From an uncultured Allobaculum sp. (GTDB taxonomy: Bacteria; Bacillota_I; Bacilli_A; Erysipelotrichales; Erysipelotrichaceae), in contig CAJTVE010000056.1 in assembly GCA_910579655.1 (NCBI GenBank), positions 1 to 20,480 on the forward strand: a stretch of DNA of 20,480 bases, written 5' to 3'. Positions 1 to 6,988 of the stretch are shown here, piece by piece. Under the pieces are notes generated by a model that was not told the origin of the DNA, did not search any database, and worked only from the letters and a program-made list of their open reading frames with translations. Numbering within the stretch: position 1 is the stretch's first letter; each line of letters begins with the position of its first letter. The position numbers and the translations under genes are program-made.

Positions 1-82
1 CGGGGCTTAGATAAGGATCTTGTATCTTAACCCTTCTCCCGCCGGCTAATGCCGAACACTGTTCGCAGACAGGAATGTAACC

Positions 83-106
83 GTTTTATCCTATCAGGGA
101 TAAAAC
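83..106 (-). terminator. Hairpin downstream of the cap-only HAD gene
   Basis: A perfect 9-bp inverted repeat (GTTTTATCC / GGATAAAAC) with a 6-nt loop lies about 50 nt past the stop codon of the minus-strand gene ending at 154. The stem is AT-rich and no clear U-run follows it on either strand, so it is at best a weak terminator. The rest of 1-153 shows no gene. Confidence 0.3.
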
Positions 107-153
107 AACCTCATTTAACGAAGGGATGGCATGTCTGATCAGAAAACGGCTGG

Positions 154-501
154 TTAAATGGCGGCCTGAATGGTGCAGACGGCAGGATTTGCCAGGGCGG
201 GGATGCGCCGGTTGATTTTTTCTAAAAGAGTTCGGTCTGTCGTCAGGACCTTGAGTTCGTAAATGGCTTCACCTTGCCAGTCTTCAATCAGAACTGGATA
301 GAGATCGTAGACTTCAACAAACTGGGCCGCTTCTGGTGTCCAGTCACTGATCTGAATGTGACCGTTGTTATAGAGAACAGCTGTTTTGGCTTTTTTACAG
401 ACTTCGAACAGGAACTGCAGATCCTTTCTTCGAAAGGCGCCCGCCATCTCAGTCTGGTTCTTTGCTTTATTCATAGAATTTGTGAATTGGAATTTTTTCA
501 T
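154..501 (-). CDS. Stand-alone HAD cap-domain-like protein (115 aa)
   Basis: A small protein that aligns without gaps to the cap region of the full-length HAD protein at 1819-2832. Its residues 27-101 match that protein's residues 160-234, with about 25 of 75 identical in a hand alignment. Shared landmarks include NN at 45-46, WTxE at 54-57, LYP/LFP at 67-69 and I(E/K)DWxGE at 72-78. Neither the DxDGT nucleophile motif nor the C-terminal GDxxxD motif is present, so phosphatase activity is not expected. The start was set at the ATG at 501 because an AGGAGG lies about 8 nt upstream on the minus strand; a longer reading frame to 645 lacks such support. It is divergent from the DeoR regulator at 691, the same layout as the full-length HAD and DeoR pair further on. 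It may be a binding or regulatory domain, or a remnant that kept its start and ribosome binding site. The homology is seen directly; the role is unknown. Confidence 0.72.
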   Translation of the reverse strand: MKKFQFTNSMNKAKNQTEMAGAFRRKDLQFLFEVCKKAKTAVLYNNGHIQISDWTPEAAQFVEVYDLYPVLIEDWQGEAIYELKVLTTDRTLLEKINRRIPALANPAVCTIQAAI

Positions 502-586
502 TTTTCTTTTCCTCCTTGCTTGCAAATTCAGTATCTGCTTTTTTGAAAAGAGAATCCACTGGAATTTTTGCAACAAAATTTCTAAC

Positions 587-618
587 TTGGTAAACAAAAG
601 AAAAATAGGCGATATAAT
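587..618 (+). promoter_or_regulatory. Putative promoter of the first DeoR gene
   Basis: A perfect -10 hexamer TATAAT is at 613-618. The best -35 candidates are TTGGTA at 587-592 (spacing 20, long) or TAAACA at 591-596 (spacing 16), so the -35 is uncertain. Minus-strand promoter-like hexamers for the divergent cap-only gene overlap here (TATTTT as the complement of 602-607), which would place the two genes under shared control. Confidence 0.45.
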
Positions 619-640
619 TTTTGAAAACAAAATTATTGTT

Positions 641-655
641 CGCAAGGGGCTTGCG
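641..655. promoter_or_regulatory. Perfect inverted repeat CGCAAG-GGG-CTTGCG, likely operator
   Basis: A 15-bp dyad with 6-bp perfect arms and a GGG centre sits between the -10 box at 613-618 and the start codon at 691, inside the presumed leader and within the divergent intergenic region. Position and symmetry fit an operator, perhaps autoregulatory. The binding protein is not known. Confidence 0.5.
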
Positions 656-690
656 CGGCCCTTTTAAGTCCGAACAGGAAGGGAAGAATG

Positions 691-1482
691 ATGAAAAAGA
701 AGGAATCGCGCCAGAACCAGATCTATGCGCTGCTGATGGAAAATGAGAAACTGTCAGTCAGCGAACTGGCAGACAAGATGAGCGTGACCCGGGAAACCAT
801 CCGTTCTGATCTGGATGACCTGGAGCGCAATGGAATGATTTCGCGCGGTCATGGCTATGCAAGGGCCAATCGGAATCTGGTTGAGATGCCCTTTGACCAG
901 CGCCGCGGTGAGCATCTTGAAGATAAAAGGGCTGTCGCCTGGCGGGCGATTGAAGAAATCAAAGATGGAATGACTGTGTTTCTGGACACAGGAACAACTA
1001 TATTTGCAGGACTGGACCTGCTGCGCTCGAAAAAGGATCTGACGATTGTAACCAATTCTCTGGCGGTTGCACAGGTAGCAGACAGCCTGAATTTCAAAGT
1101 GATTGTCGCTGGCGGGCTGCTGATTGGTTTTGGGAAACGATGCGCGGGATTTTTTACTGAGCAGATGATTGAACAGATTCATTTTGACCTGGCGATTCTT
1201 GGAACAGATGGTCTGAAAGATCTGAAAGGATTCGGCGTCTGGATGATTGAAGAGATCGGCTGGGAACGCAAGGTGATTGCTAATGCAAGCCGCAGGATTC
1301 TGATTGCGGATGTCTCCAAGTTTGATCAGTACAGCGCTTATCGTTCGGGGACTTTAGAAGAAATGGATCTGCTGATTACCAATTTTATTTCGGAGGATAA
1401 ACGCAGGGTGCTCTGCGAGCAGATTGACCTGGTTGAAACGGATGGAGTCCAAGAGCGAGTGACGAAAAGAACTGGCCGCTAA
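691..1482 (+). CDS. DeoR-family transcriptional regulator, copy 1
   Basis: A 263-residue regulator of the DeoR/GlpR type. Residues 1-55 form the winged helix-turn-helix, with the family recognition helix around TRETIRSDL at 33-41 followed by an RGHG wing. The C-terminal sugar-phosphate sensing domain shows LDTGTT at 98-103, VTNSL at 120-124 and a late IADxSKF motif. These proteins usually bind a phosphorylated sugar and repress carbohydrate operons. It is a close paralogue of the regulator at 3211-4023, sharing long stretches such as AGLDLLRSKKDLTIVTNSL and FDLAILGTDGLKDL. An ATG at 688 precedes the chosen ATG; 691 is preferred because it aligns with the paralogue's start and lies 7 nt from the purine-rich GGAAGGG. 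It is divergent from the cap-only HAD gene. Target genes cannot be read from the sequence. Confidence 0.9.
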   Translation: MKKKESRQNQIYALLMENEKLSVSELADKMSVTRETIRSDLDDLERNGMISRGHGYARANRNLVEMPFDQRRGEHLEDKRAVAWRAIEEIKDGMTVFLDTGTTIFAGLDLLRSKKDLTIVTNSLAVAQVADSLNFKVIVAGGLLIGFGKRCAGFFTEQMIEQIHFDLAILGTDGLKDLKGFGVWMIEEIGWERKVIANASRRILIADVSKFDQYSAYRSGTLEEMDLLITNFISEDKRRVLCEQIDLVETDGVQERVTKRTGR

Positions 1483-1600
1483 AAGACCAGCCAGTCTGAC
1501 GGATTTGAACAGGATGAAAAATCACGTCCATCAGGAAAAAGGGATGAAAACAGGAGTATACAAAGCCTGGTCCCGAATTTTAAATCACGAAAAGGCAAAG

Positions 1601-1633
1601 AAAACCCGCCGCACATTCCATGCGGCGGGTTTT
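1601..1633. terminator. Strong bidirectional terminator between DeoR copy 1 and the HAD gene
   Basis: A perfect 13-bp stem (AAAACCCGCCGCA / TGCGGCGGGTTTT) with a 7-nt loop and A/T tails on both sides. It lies between the convergent ends of the regulator (stop at 1482) and the minus-strand HAD gene (stop at 1819) and can serve both. The remainder of 1483-1818 shows no gene. Confidence 0.85.
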
Positions 1634-1818
1634 CACACAGATATCGGATTCACCAGCCTGAGAATGAGGGCATGAGTTGGGTATGGAGGGCCTCAAAAGA
1701 ATGCAGATTCAAAGCCTCTGTCCAGAAGATCCATACCAATAAAGAGAGGAGGTCTGGTGGTTTTAATCAGAAGGGAAATCATTGTCATTAATGTTGTAAG
1801 GCGAAAGGTCGAATCTGG

Positions 1819-2832
1819 CTATTTTCTGCGGCTTTCAGGAAGTGCTGCCAACAGACCGCAGCCTTTGAGGGCGTAGGCAATCGTGTCCTGGCCATGGTCT
1901 TCACAGACAAAGTCAGAAGCTTCAATCGTAGAACTCTGTGCCCAGGGCATGGCAATGCGCAGGGCTGCCTGTTCAAACATGCTTTCATCAGCCTTGCTGT
2001 CACCTACAGCCACAAAGCAGGCTCCCTCCAGATGCCAGGCCTCAAGCATCTTTTTGATGCCGGCTCCTTTACTGACGCCTTCAGGATACAGGTCCTGATT
2101 GATGGATCCGGCGCTGACCTGGTAAACGCCAGGCGCAGCTTCCAGAATTCTGGCGATTTTTTCTGGATCGGAATCGATCACAGTTATCATGGTGATGTCC
2201 TCGCCGCTCCAGTCTTTAATCTGAAGCGGAAATAGATGGTATTTTCTGGCAAATCGTTTCGACTCTTCGGTCCATAAAGTCAGATTGGGCTTCTGGTTGT
2301 TGAAAAAGACAGGGATGTTCATTGCTTTGCATTGATCAAAGATGGCTTTCAGGTCTGCGGGGATATAAGTCTGGCGCTCAAGCAGGCGCCGTTTGTGATC
2401 ATAAATTTCTCCGCCGCCAGCAAGAATGTAGCCATCAAAAGGAAATTTGGCCAGGCCGGGCACACTTAAAACCGAAGCCATTCCCCAAGAAGTGTTCAAA
2501 GCCACTTTGATCCCGCGCTTTTGAAGCGATCGCAGGGCATCAAAAGTAGAAGGACTCAAATCTGGATGATTTCCATCCAGCAGTGTTCCATCCACATCAA
2601 GAAAAACCGCCTGCAGTATCTGTCTGGGCCTGGCGGTAATGCGGCCAGCAGAATTTGACATCGACAGTCCAGATCCAGACAAATTTGGATCTGGACTGTC
2701 CGGGCACGCCGAAAAGGAGGGGAGATCTTGACGGGGATGACGAAAACGCAAAGATCGCAGCAGCCATGCCAGAGGATAAAAAGGATGGTAAGGTTTTGGT
2801 TCAAAACGTGCTTTTGAAAGACTTGCAGACAT
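1819..2832 (-). CDS. HAD-superfamily (Cof-type) phosphatase with N-terminal extension
   Basis: A Cof/YidA-like HAD hydrolase of 337 residues, expected to dephosphorylate small phosphorylated metabolites such as sugar phosphates in the cytoplasm. The nucleophile motif FLDVDGTLL (Asp79, Asp81) is followed by ALNTSWG at 111-117 as motif II, where many relatives have a TGR-type motif. The inserted cap spans about 150-240, then Lys255 in GVSKGAGI and GDSKADE at 277-283 as motif IV, with Ala where Asn is common. The first 57-70 residues are Pro/Arg-rich and unlike the family, whose members normally start just before the DxDGT motif. The ATG at 2832 is supported by an AGGAGG about 8 nt upstream. An internal Met58 (ATG at 2661) would give a family-typical length but has a hairpin, not a ribosome binding site, before it. 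The gene is divergent from the second DeoR gene. Confidence 0.88.
   Translation of the reverse strand: MSASLSKARFEPKPYHPFYPLAWLLRSLRFRHPRQDLPSFSACPDSPDPNLSGSGLSMSNSAGRITARPRQILQAVFLDVDGTLLDGNHPDLSPSTFDALRSLQKRGIKVALNTSWGMASVLSVPGLAKFPFDGYILAGGGEIYDHKRRLLERQTYIPADLKAIFDQCKAMNIPVFFNNQKPNLTLWTEESKRFARKYHLFPLQIKDWSGEDITMITVIDSDPEKIARILEAAPGVYQVSAGSINQDLYPEGVSKGAGIKKMLEAWHLEGACFVAVGDSKADESMFEQAALRIAMPWAQSSTIEASDFVCEDHGQDTIAYALKGCGLLAALPESRRK
2663..2700. repeat. 15-bp perfect inverted repeat inside the HAD gene
   Basis: Arms 2663-2677 and 2686-2700 are perfect complements with an 8-nt loop. The repeat lies in the unusual N-terminal extension of the HAD gene. On the coding (minus) strand it ends one base before the internal ATG at 2661. 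It encodes Ser/Pro/Gly-rich residues just before Met58. It could be a small inserted palindrome, or an mRNA hairpin that affects translation. Confidence 0.7.
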
Positions 2833-3210
2833 AAAGGACCTCCTGAAAGCGCTGATTTGTTTTCTATAATTGATTTAGGATGCTTATTTCGGTATGGATT
2901 TACGTGGATCTGAAGATGGTTTCATGAGACTGGTTCACAGAGCAGACACTCTCTGTTCTTGCTTGGCCGCGTACAGAACAAGGTGCAGAAACTTTGGGGA
3001 CAGAACTGCTTTGTTTTGAAAAAACGGGCAGGTGTGCCTGCTGATGGTTTCAGTATGGAAGGATGTCGCAGCAATTTCCATCTTGATTTTGATATCCAAA
3101 TAAAATTCTTTTTTATCAAAAGAAGATCAGCGATAGAATTTTGATATCAAAGTTCGGACCAAAAAAATGATCAGAAAAAGGATGGATTTGGAAAGGGGAG
3201 TGGAAAGAGG
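2833..3210. other. Divergent intergenic region between HAD gene and DeoR copy 2
   Basis: 378 bp without a convincing gene. It must hold the promoters for both divergent genes. A weak -10-like TATAGA for the HAD gene can be read on the minus strand near 2860-2870, and TAGAAT at 3134-3139 is a possible -10 for the regulator, with no good -35 for either. Dyads include GCAGG-TGTG-CCTGC at 3028-3041 and the GATATC-centred sites listed separately. Confidence 0.5.
3088..3151. promoter_or_regulatory. Two GATATC-centred dyads upstream of DeoR copy 2
   Basis: TTTGATATCAAA at 3140-3151 is a perfect 12-bp palindrome. A near copy, TTTGATATCCAAA, lies at 3088-3100, about 52 bp or five helical turns upstream. 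The downstream site directly follows the possible -10 box TAGAAT. Two similar dyads on the same face of the helix suggest a repressor binding pair, possibly autoregulation by the DeoR protein. This is inference from symmetry and position. Confidence 0.4.
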
Positions 3211-4023
3211 ATGCGGAAAAAGGAAGAGCGCCAGAGGCAGATTTTTGACCTGCTTTTGGATCATGAAGCATTGTCGGTAAATGGACTGGCCAAACGGACT
3301 GGCGTAACGGGCGAGACAATTCGCAGTGATCTGGACGCGCTGGAAAAAGAGGGCTTGATTGTTCGTGGTCATGGTTTTGCCAGAGCCAACCGGAATCGGA
3401 TTGAACTCCCTTTTGAACAGCGGTGCGCTTCCAATGTGGAAGAAAAAAGAGTGGTGGCATGGCGCGCAATCCAGGAAATCAGGGATGGCATGGTCGTTTA
3501 TCTGGATACAGGAACAACTATGCATGCCGGTCTGGACCTGCTGCGTTCAAAAAAGGATCTGACTATTGTCACCAATTCTTTGAATGTGGCCGAGACAGGA
3601 CTGGAAATGGATTTTCAGGTGCTGCTGGTCGGTGGCTTAATTGGTAAACAAGGAAGGCGCTGCCACGGCTATTTTGCCGAACAGATGCTCAGGCAGATTC
3701 GATTTGACCTGGCAATTCTGGGAACTGATGGTCTGAAAGACCTTTCTGGCATTGGTGTGGGCAGACCGGACGAGATGGGCTGGGAGCGAAGCGTTCTGGA
3801 TAGTGCCAATCGGACGATTGTCATTGCGGATAAATCAAAATTCGAAGTAGCCAATGTTTTTCTGGTTGGTTCTCTAAAGGAAGCTGATCTTTTGATTACC
3901 AATTTTATTGAGGATGAACTGCGTCGAAAGATCAGCACAGAAATTGAACTGATTGAAACGGATGGTCAGAAAGAACGCCGAACGTTAAAAATTAAAATTC
4001 CTTGCGGAAAAACTGAATCTTGA
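3211..4023 (+). CDS. DeoR-family transcriptional regulator, copy 2
   Basis: A 270-residue paralogue of the regulator at 691-1482. The N-terminal winged helix-turn-helix (about 1-55, with GETIRSDLDALEK) differs from copy 1 by TGVTGE in place of MSVTRE at the start of the recognition helix. The effector domain keeps LDTGTT, VTNSL, AILGTDGL and IADKSKF. The ATG is preceded by purine-rich sequence (AAAGGGGAG about 11 nt upstream and AAAGAGG directly abutting it). It lies upstream of the PTS operon on the same strand but is separated from it by its own terminator and about 690 bp. It may control the divergent HAD gene, the PTS operon or both. The class is certain and the target unknown. Confidence 0.9.
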   Translation: MRKKEERQRQIFDLLLDHEALSVNGLAKRTGVTGETIRSDLDALEKEGLIVRGHGFARANRNRIELPFEQRCASNVEEKRVVAWRAIQEIRDGMVVYLDTGTTMHAGLDLLRSKKDLTIVTNSLNVAETGLEMDFQVLLVGGLIGKQGRRCHGYFAEQMLRQIRFDLAILGTDGLKDLSGIGVGRPDEMGWERSVLDSANRTIVIADKSKFEVANVFLVGSLKEADLLITNFIEDELRRKISTEIELIETDGQKERRTLKIKIPCGKTES

Positions 4024-4085
4024 GGACGTATCATTTAATCTGTATGTTTTCAAGAAATAAATTGGATATGAGAAATAAATCCCTG

Positions 4086-4120
4086 AAAAAGGCTGAAATT
4101 TATAAGGTTTCGGCTTTTTT
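4086..4120 (+). terminator. Rho-independent terminator of DeoR copy 2
   Basis: Stem GGCTGAAA / TTTCGGCT (including G-U pairs) extended by A/T pairs, loop about 9 nt, followed by a run of six T. It begins about 60 nt after the stop codon at 4023. Confidence 0.75.
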
Positions 4121-4460
4121 ATTTGGGCTCTGGAGATGGTGTAGAGATGAATAGCCGCTAAAATATGGTTAAAATTAAAGAAAATGTCGAAAGCAATTTG
4201 CTTGATCTTGGAGATGCGAAATCTGGGAAATCTGAAATGAACAGAATATCCGGTGAAATCCTCTGTTCAGATTGTGTTTTTTTCTTTGGCTTTCCTGAAT
4301 TTTTCTGGCAGTCTGTCTGATCTTTGTCCCAAAAAGAGGCAGCGGCCAGAAACCAGATCACAAATAAACTGTTTTGCTTTTTTTGGATTTCAAAAACGAC
4401 TCTCACATTTAGTCCGAATGAGATTGCTGGTAATTTGGAATAAGATAACTCGATAGGAAT
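4121..4460. other. Intergenic stretch with no recognised gene
   Basis: This stretch lies between the terminator of the second regulator and the repeat array of the PTS operon. Short reading frames exist on both strands, but none has a ribosome binding site or a family-like sequence. Confidence 0.5.
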
Positions 4461-4532
4461 GCAACTTTACGCAATAAAAAGCGCAATCAAAATGCAAACA
4501 AAATCGCAAACAGTCGAAACAAAACGCATACA
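4461..4532. promoter_or_regulatory. Phased GCAA-type repeat array upstream of the PTS promoter
   Basis: GCAA or close variants start at 4461, 4471, 4483, 4494, 4506, 4515 (GAAA) and 4526 (GCATA), a spacing of about 9-12 bp and so close to one helical turn. The best copies read ATGCAAACA and TCGCAAACA. More copies occur in the leader (CGCAAACA at 4648, CACAAACG at 4659, TGCAAACG at 4671). The half-site resembles CGCAAAC, known from MalR (LacI family) operators of Gram-positive maltose operons, but here it recurs in direct orientation, as often seen with DeoR-type operators. Confidence 0.45.
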
Positions 4533-4547
4533 ATTTCCAAAAAAAGC

Positions 4548-4576
4548 TTGCTTTAAGAACCGGCAGCGGTTACTAT
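4548..4576 (+). promoter_or_regulatory. Putative sigma-A promoter of the PTS operon with spacer dyad
   Basis: -35 TTGCTT at 4548-4553 and -10 TACTAT at 4571-4576 are separated by exactly 17 bp. The spacer contains the inverted repeat AACCG-GCAG-CGGTT (4558-4571), which would let a bound repressor block RNA polymerase. The implied leader is about 130 nt long. Confidence 0.5.
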
Positions 4577-4669
4577 AGACCTATAAATAAAGTGTCAAAT
4601 GGCAAAGACAGGCCGGGCAGAGCAATGAGCGGCAGAATGAAACAAAACGCAAACAAAGCACAAACGGTT

Positions 4670-4684
4670 ATGCAAACGCTTACG
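4670..4684 (+). promoter_or_regulatory. cre-like site (CcpA) before the PTS gene
   Basis: ATGCAAACGCTTACG fits the catabolite-responsive element pattern WTGNAANCGNWNNCW at all but the last position. It lies in the transcribed leader, 28 bp before the start codon, where CcpA could act as a roadblock. A LacI-type MalR protein could also use this site. Confidence 0.5.
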
Positions 4685-4711
4685 ACATTCTAATTGGAAA
4701 AAGGAGGAAAA

Positions 4712-6949
4712 ATGAAGCAAGGAAAACAGACCACGATCGTGGTCACCGCCCCTTTGAGCGGGAAAGTGATTTCCATCACGGAAGTTCCAGATCCAGTCTT
4801 TTCTGGAAAAATGATGGGAGACGGTGCTGCTATCCTTCCGGAAGACGGAAAGATTTATGCTCCAATCGATGGTACCCTGACAACCATCGCCCCTACCCAG
4901 CATGCGTTTGGGTATACCGGTGAAAATGGCCAGGAAGTACTGGTTCATGTCGGCCTGGAAACAGTCGGTCTGAACGGGGAAGGCTTTACAGTTCACAAAA
5001 AAGCAGGCGACAAAGTCAAAGCTGGTGATCTGGTGGCGGAAGTTGACCTGGAATTCTTAAAGAACAAAGGCCTGAATACGGTCACTCCAGTGGTAATCTG
5101 TGGCGGTGCAGATGGTGCAGCCATTGAAATGGTTGGCAGTGAAGTATCCGGCGGCAAATCGCCAATTCTTGAACTTCGGTTTGAAGAAGCGGCTCCAGAA
5201 GAAGCCAAAGCGGAAACTGTAAAGGAAGAACCAAAGGCGGCTGAGAATAAAAAGACAGAAAAAGAAGAAAAGAAAGCCAAAAAGGAAAAGAAGAAATTCA
5301 AAATCAACTTTGAATTCCTCCAGAAATTCGGAAAAGTTCTGATGGTCGTCATTGCTGTTATGCCAGCAGCTGGTCTGATGATCTCTTTAGGAAAACTGGT
5401 TGGCATGTGCGCAAATGACATTGCGGTCATCACAACGATCGGCAGTGTTATGGAAAACATTGGCTGGGCCATCATCAATAACCTGAACCTGCTCTTTGCC
5501 ATTGCGATTGGCGGAAGCTGGGCCAAAGAAAGAGCAGGCGGTGCCTTTGCGGCATGTATTGCCTTCATTTTGATCAATAACATTACTGGTCAGATCTTCG
5601 GGGTAACCGATGCAATGCTGGCCGATCCGAATGCATTTACCCACACCTTATTTGGACAGACCATGGCAGTTGACGGCTATTTTGTCAGCGTTCTGGGTGC
5701 TCCAGCTTTAAATATGGGTGTATTTATCGGTATGATCTCTGGCTTTACAGGAGCGATTATCTATAACAAGTATTACAACTACCGTAAACTTCCAGATGCA
5801 CTGGCATTCTTTAACGGAAAACGTTTCGTACCACTGGTTGTGATCGTATGGTCTGTAATCATTGCTCTGATTCTTTCGATCGTATGGCCATTCATTCAGC
5901 TTGGAATCAACAGCTTCGGTGTATGGATTGCAACCTCTTCGGAAACTTCTCCGGTTCTTGCGCCATTCATCTATGGAACACTTGAACGTCTTCTGCTGCC
6001 TTTTGGATTGCACCACATGCTGACCATCCCAATGAACTACACGTCCTTTGGCGGAACCTATGTCATCCAGACAGGTGCTCAGGCAGGTGCAGCTGTATAT
6101 GGCCAGGACCCGCTGTGGTTAGCATGGGTTAACGACCTGATTAACTTCAAGAACGCTGGGGATGCTGCAAGTTACAACGAACTGCTCAACACCGTAACAC
6201 CTGCCCGCTTCAAAGTTGGTCAGATGATCGGTGCTACTGGTCTGTTAATGGGTTTTGCGCTCGGTATGTATCGCAACGTTGATGCAGATAAGAAAAAACA
6301 GTACAAATCCATGTTCATTTCCATCTGTCTTGCCGTGTTCCTGACTGGTGTAACTGAACCACTGGAATTCATGTTCATGTTCTGTGCAATCCCTCTGTAC
6401 ATTGTTTATGCACTGTTACAGGGATGTGCGTTTGCTTTGGCAGGTATCTTCAATCTGCGCCTGCACTCCTTTGGAAACCTCGAGTTCGTCACTCGTATTC
6501 CAATGTCCCTGCAGGCTGGTCTGGCTGGTGACCTGTTCAACTTCCTGATTGCATGCGTACTGTTCTTCATTATTGGTTTCTTCGTATCGTATTTCATGAT
6601 CAAGAAATTCAAATACGCTACTCCAGGTCGTCTTGGCAATTACTCCACCGATGACGATTCCAGTGCAGAGGATGCATCGGATTCCAAATCAAAATCTGGT
6701 TCCAAGAGCGGCCAAAACTCTCAGCCAGAACGCATTATTGCTCTGCTTGGCGGACGCGATAACATTAAAGATGTTGATGCCTGCATGACTCGTTTAAGAG
6801 TTACGGTTATGGATCCATCTCTGGTTGCTGATCTGGATGCGTGGAAAGCTGAAGGGGCAATGGGTCTGGTGAAAAAAGACAATGGAATTCAGGCCATCTA
6901 TGGTCCAAAAGCCGATGTCCTCAAATCTGACATCAACGATCTTCTCTAA
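4712..6949 (+). CDS. PTS permease, glucose/maltose family, domain order EIIA-EIIC-EIIB
   Basis: A 745-residue sugar transporter that imports and phosphorylates its substrate. EIIA spans about 1-158, with the phosphorylated His79 in LVHVGLETV and the partner His64 in TQHAFG. A charged Lys/Glu/Ala linker (about 158-197) leads to the membrane EIIC domain (about 198-640; it opens with FGKVLMVVIAVMPAAGLM and carries the LPFGLHHMLTIPMN segment typical of the glucose superfamily). A Ser/Asp/Lys linker then joins EIIB (about 671-745), with phosphorylated Cys691 in DACMTRLR. The ATG at 4712 is chosen for its AAGGAGG 5 nt upstream; a TTG at 4694 would include that ribosome binding site in the coding region. 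The downstream phosphatase points to maltose or another alpha-glucoside, but glucose and N-acetylglucosamine transporters share the family. The MalT proteins I know are ordered C-B-A, so this layout is different. Confidence 0.92.
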   Translation: MKQGKQTTIVVTAPLSGKVISITEVPDPVFSGKMMGDGAAILPEDGKIYAPIDGTLTTIAPTQHAFGYTGENGQEVLVHVGLETVGLNGEGFTVHKKAGDKVKAGDLVAEVDLEFLKNKGLNTVTPVVICGGADGAAIEMVGSEVSGGKSPILELRFEEAAPEEAKAETVKEEPKAAENKKTEKEEKKAKKEKKKFKINFEFLQKFGKVLMVVIAVMPAAGLMISLGKLVGMCANDIAVITTIGSVMENIGWAIINNLNLLFAIAIGGSWAKERAGGAFAACIAFILINNITGQIFGVTDAMLADPNAFTHTLFGQTMAVDGYFVSVLGAPALNMGVFIGMISGFTGAIIYNKYYNYRKLPDALAFFNGKRFVPLVVIVWSVIIALILSIVWPFIQLGINSFGVWIATSSETSPVLAPFIYGTLERLLLPFGLHHMLTIPMNYTSFGGTYVIQTGAQAGAAVYGQDPLWLAWVNDLINFKNAGDAASYNELLNTVTPARFKVGQMIGATGLLMGFALGMYRNVDADKKKQYKSMFISICLAVFLTGVTEPLEFMFMFCAIPLYIVYALLQGCAFALAGIFNLRLHSFGNLEFVTRIPMSLQAGLAGDLFNFLIACVLFFIIGFFVSYFMIKKFKYATPGRLGNYSTDDDSSAEDASDSKSKSGSKSGQNSQPERIIALLGGRDNIKDVDACMTRLRVTVMDPSLVADLDAWKAEGAMGLVKKDNGIQAIYGPKADVLKSDINDLL

Positions 6950-6988
6950 GAATTTCGGGATTGAATACCCCAGATAAAGGAGTTATCC

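Noticed and set aside
4993..5583. 196-codon minus-strand frame opposite the PTS gene
   Set aside because: It lies wholly inside a clear PTS gene on the other strand, and no family-like sequence or ribosome binding site was seen.
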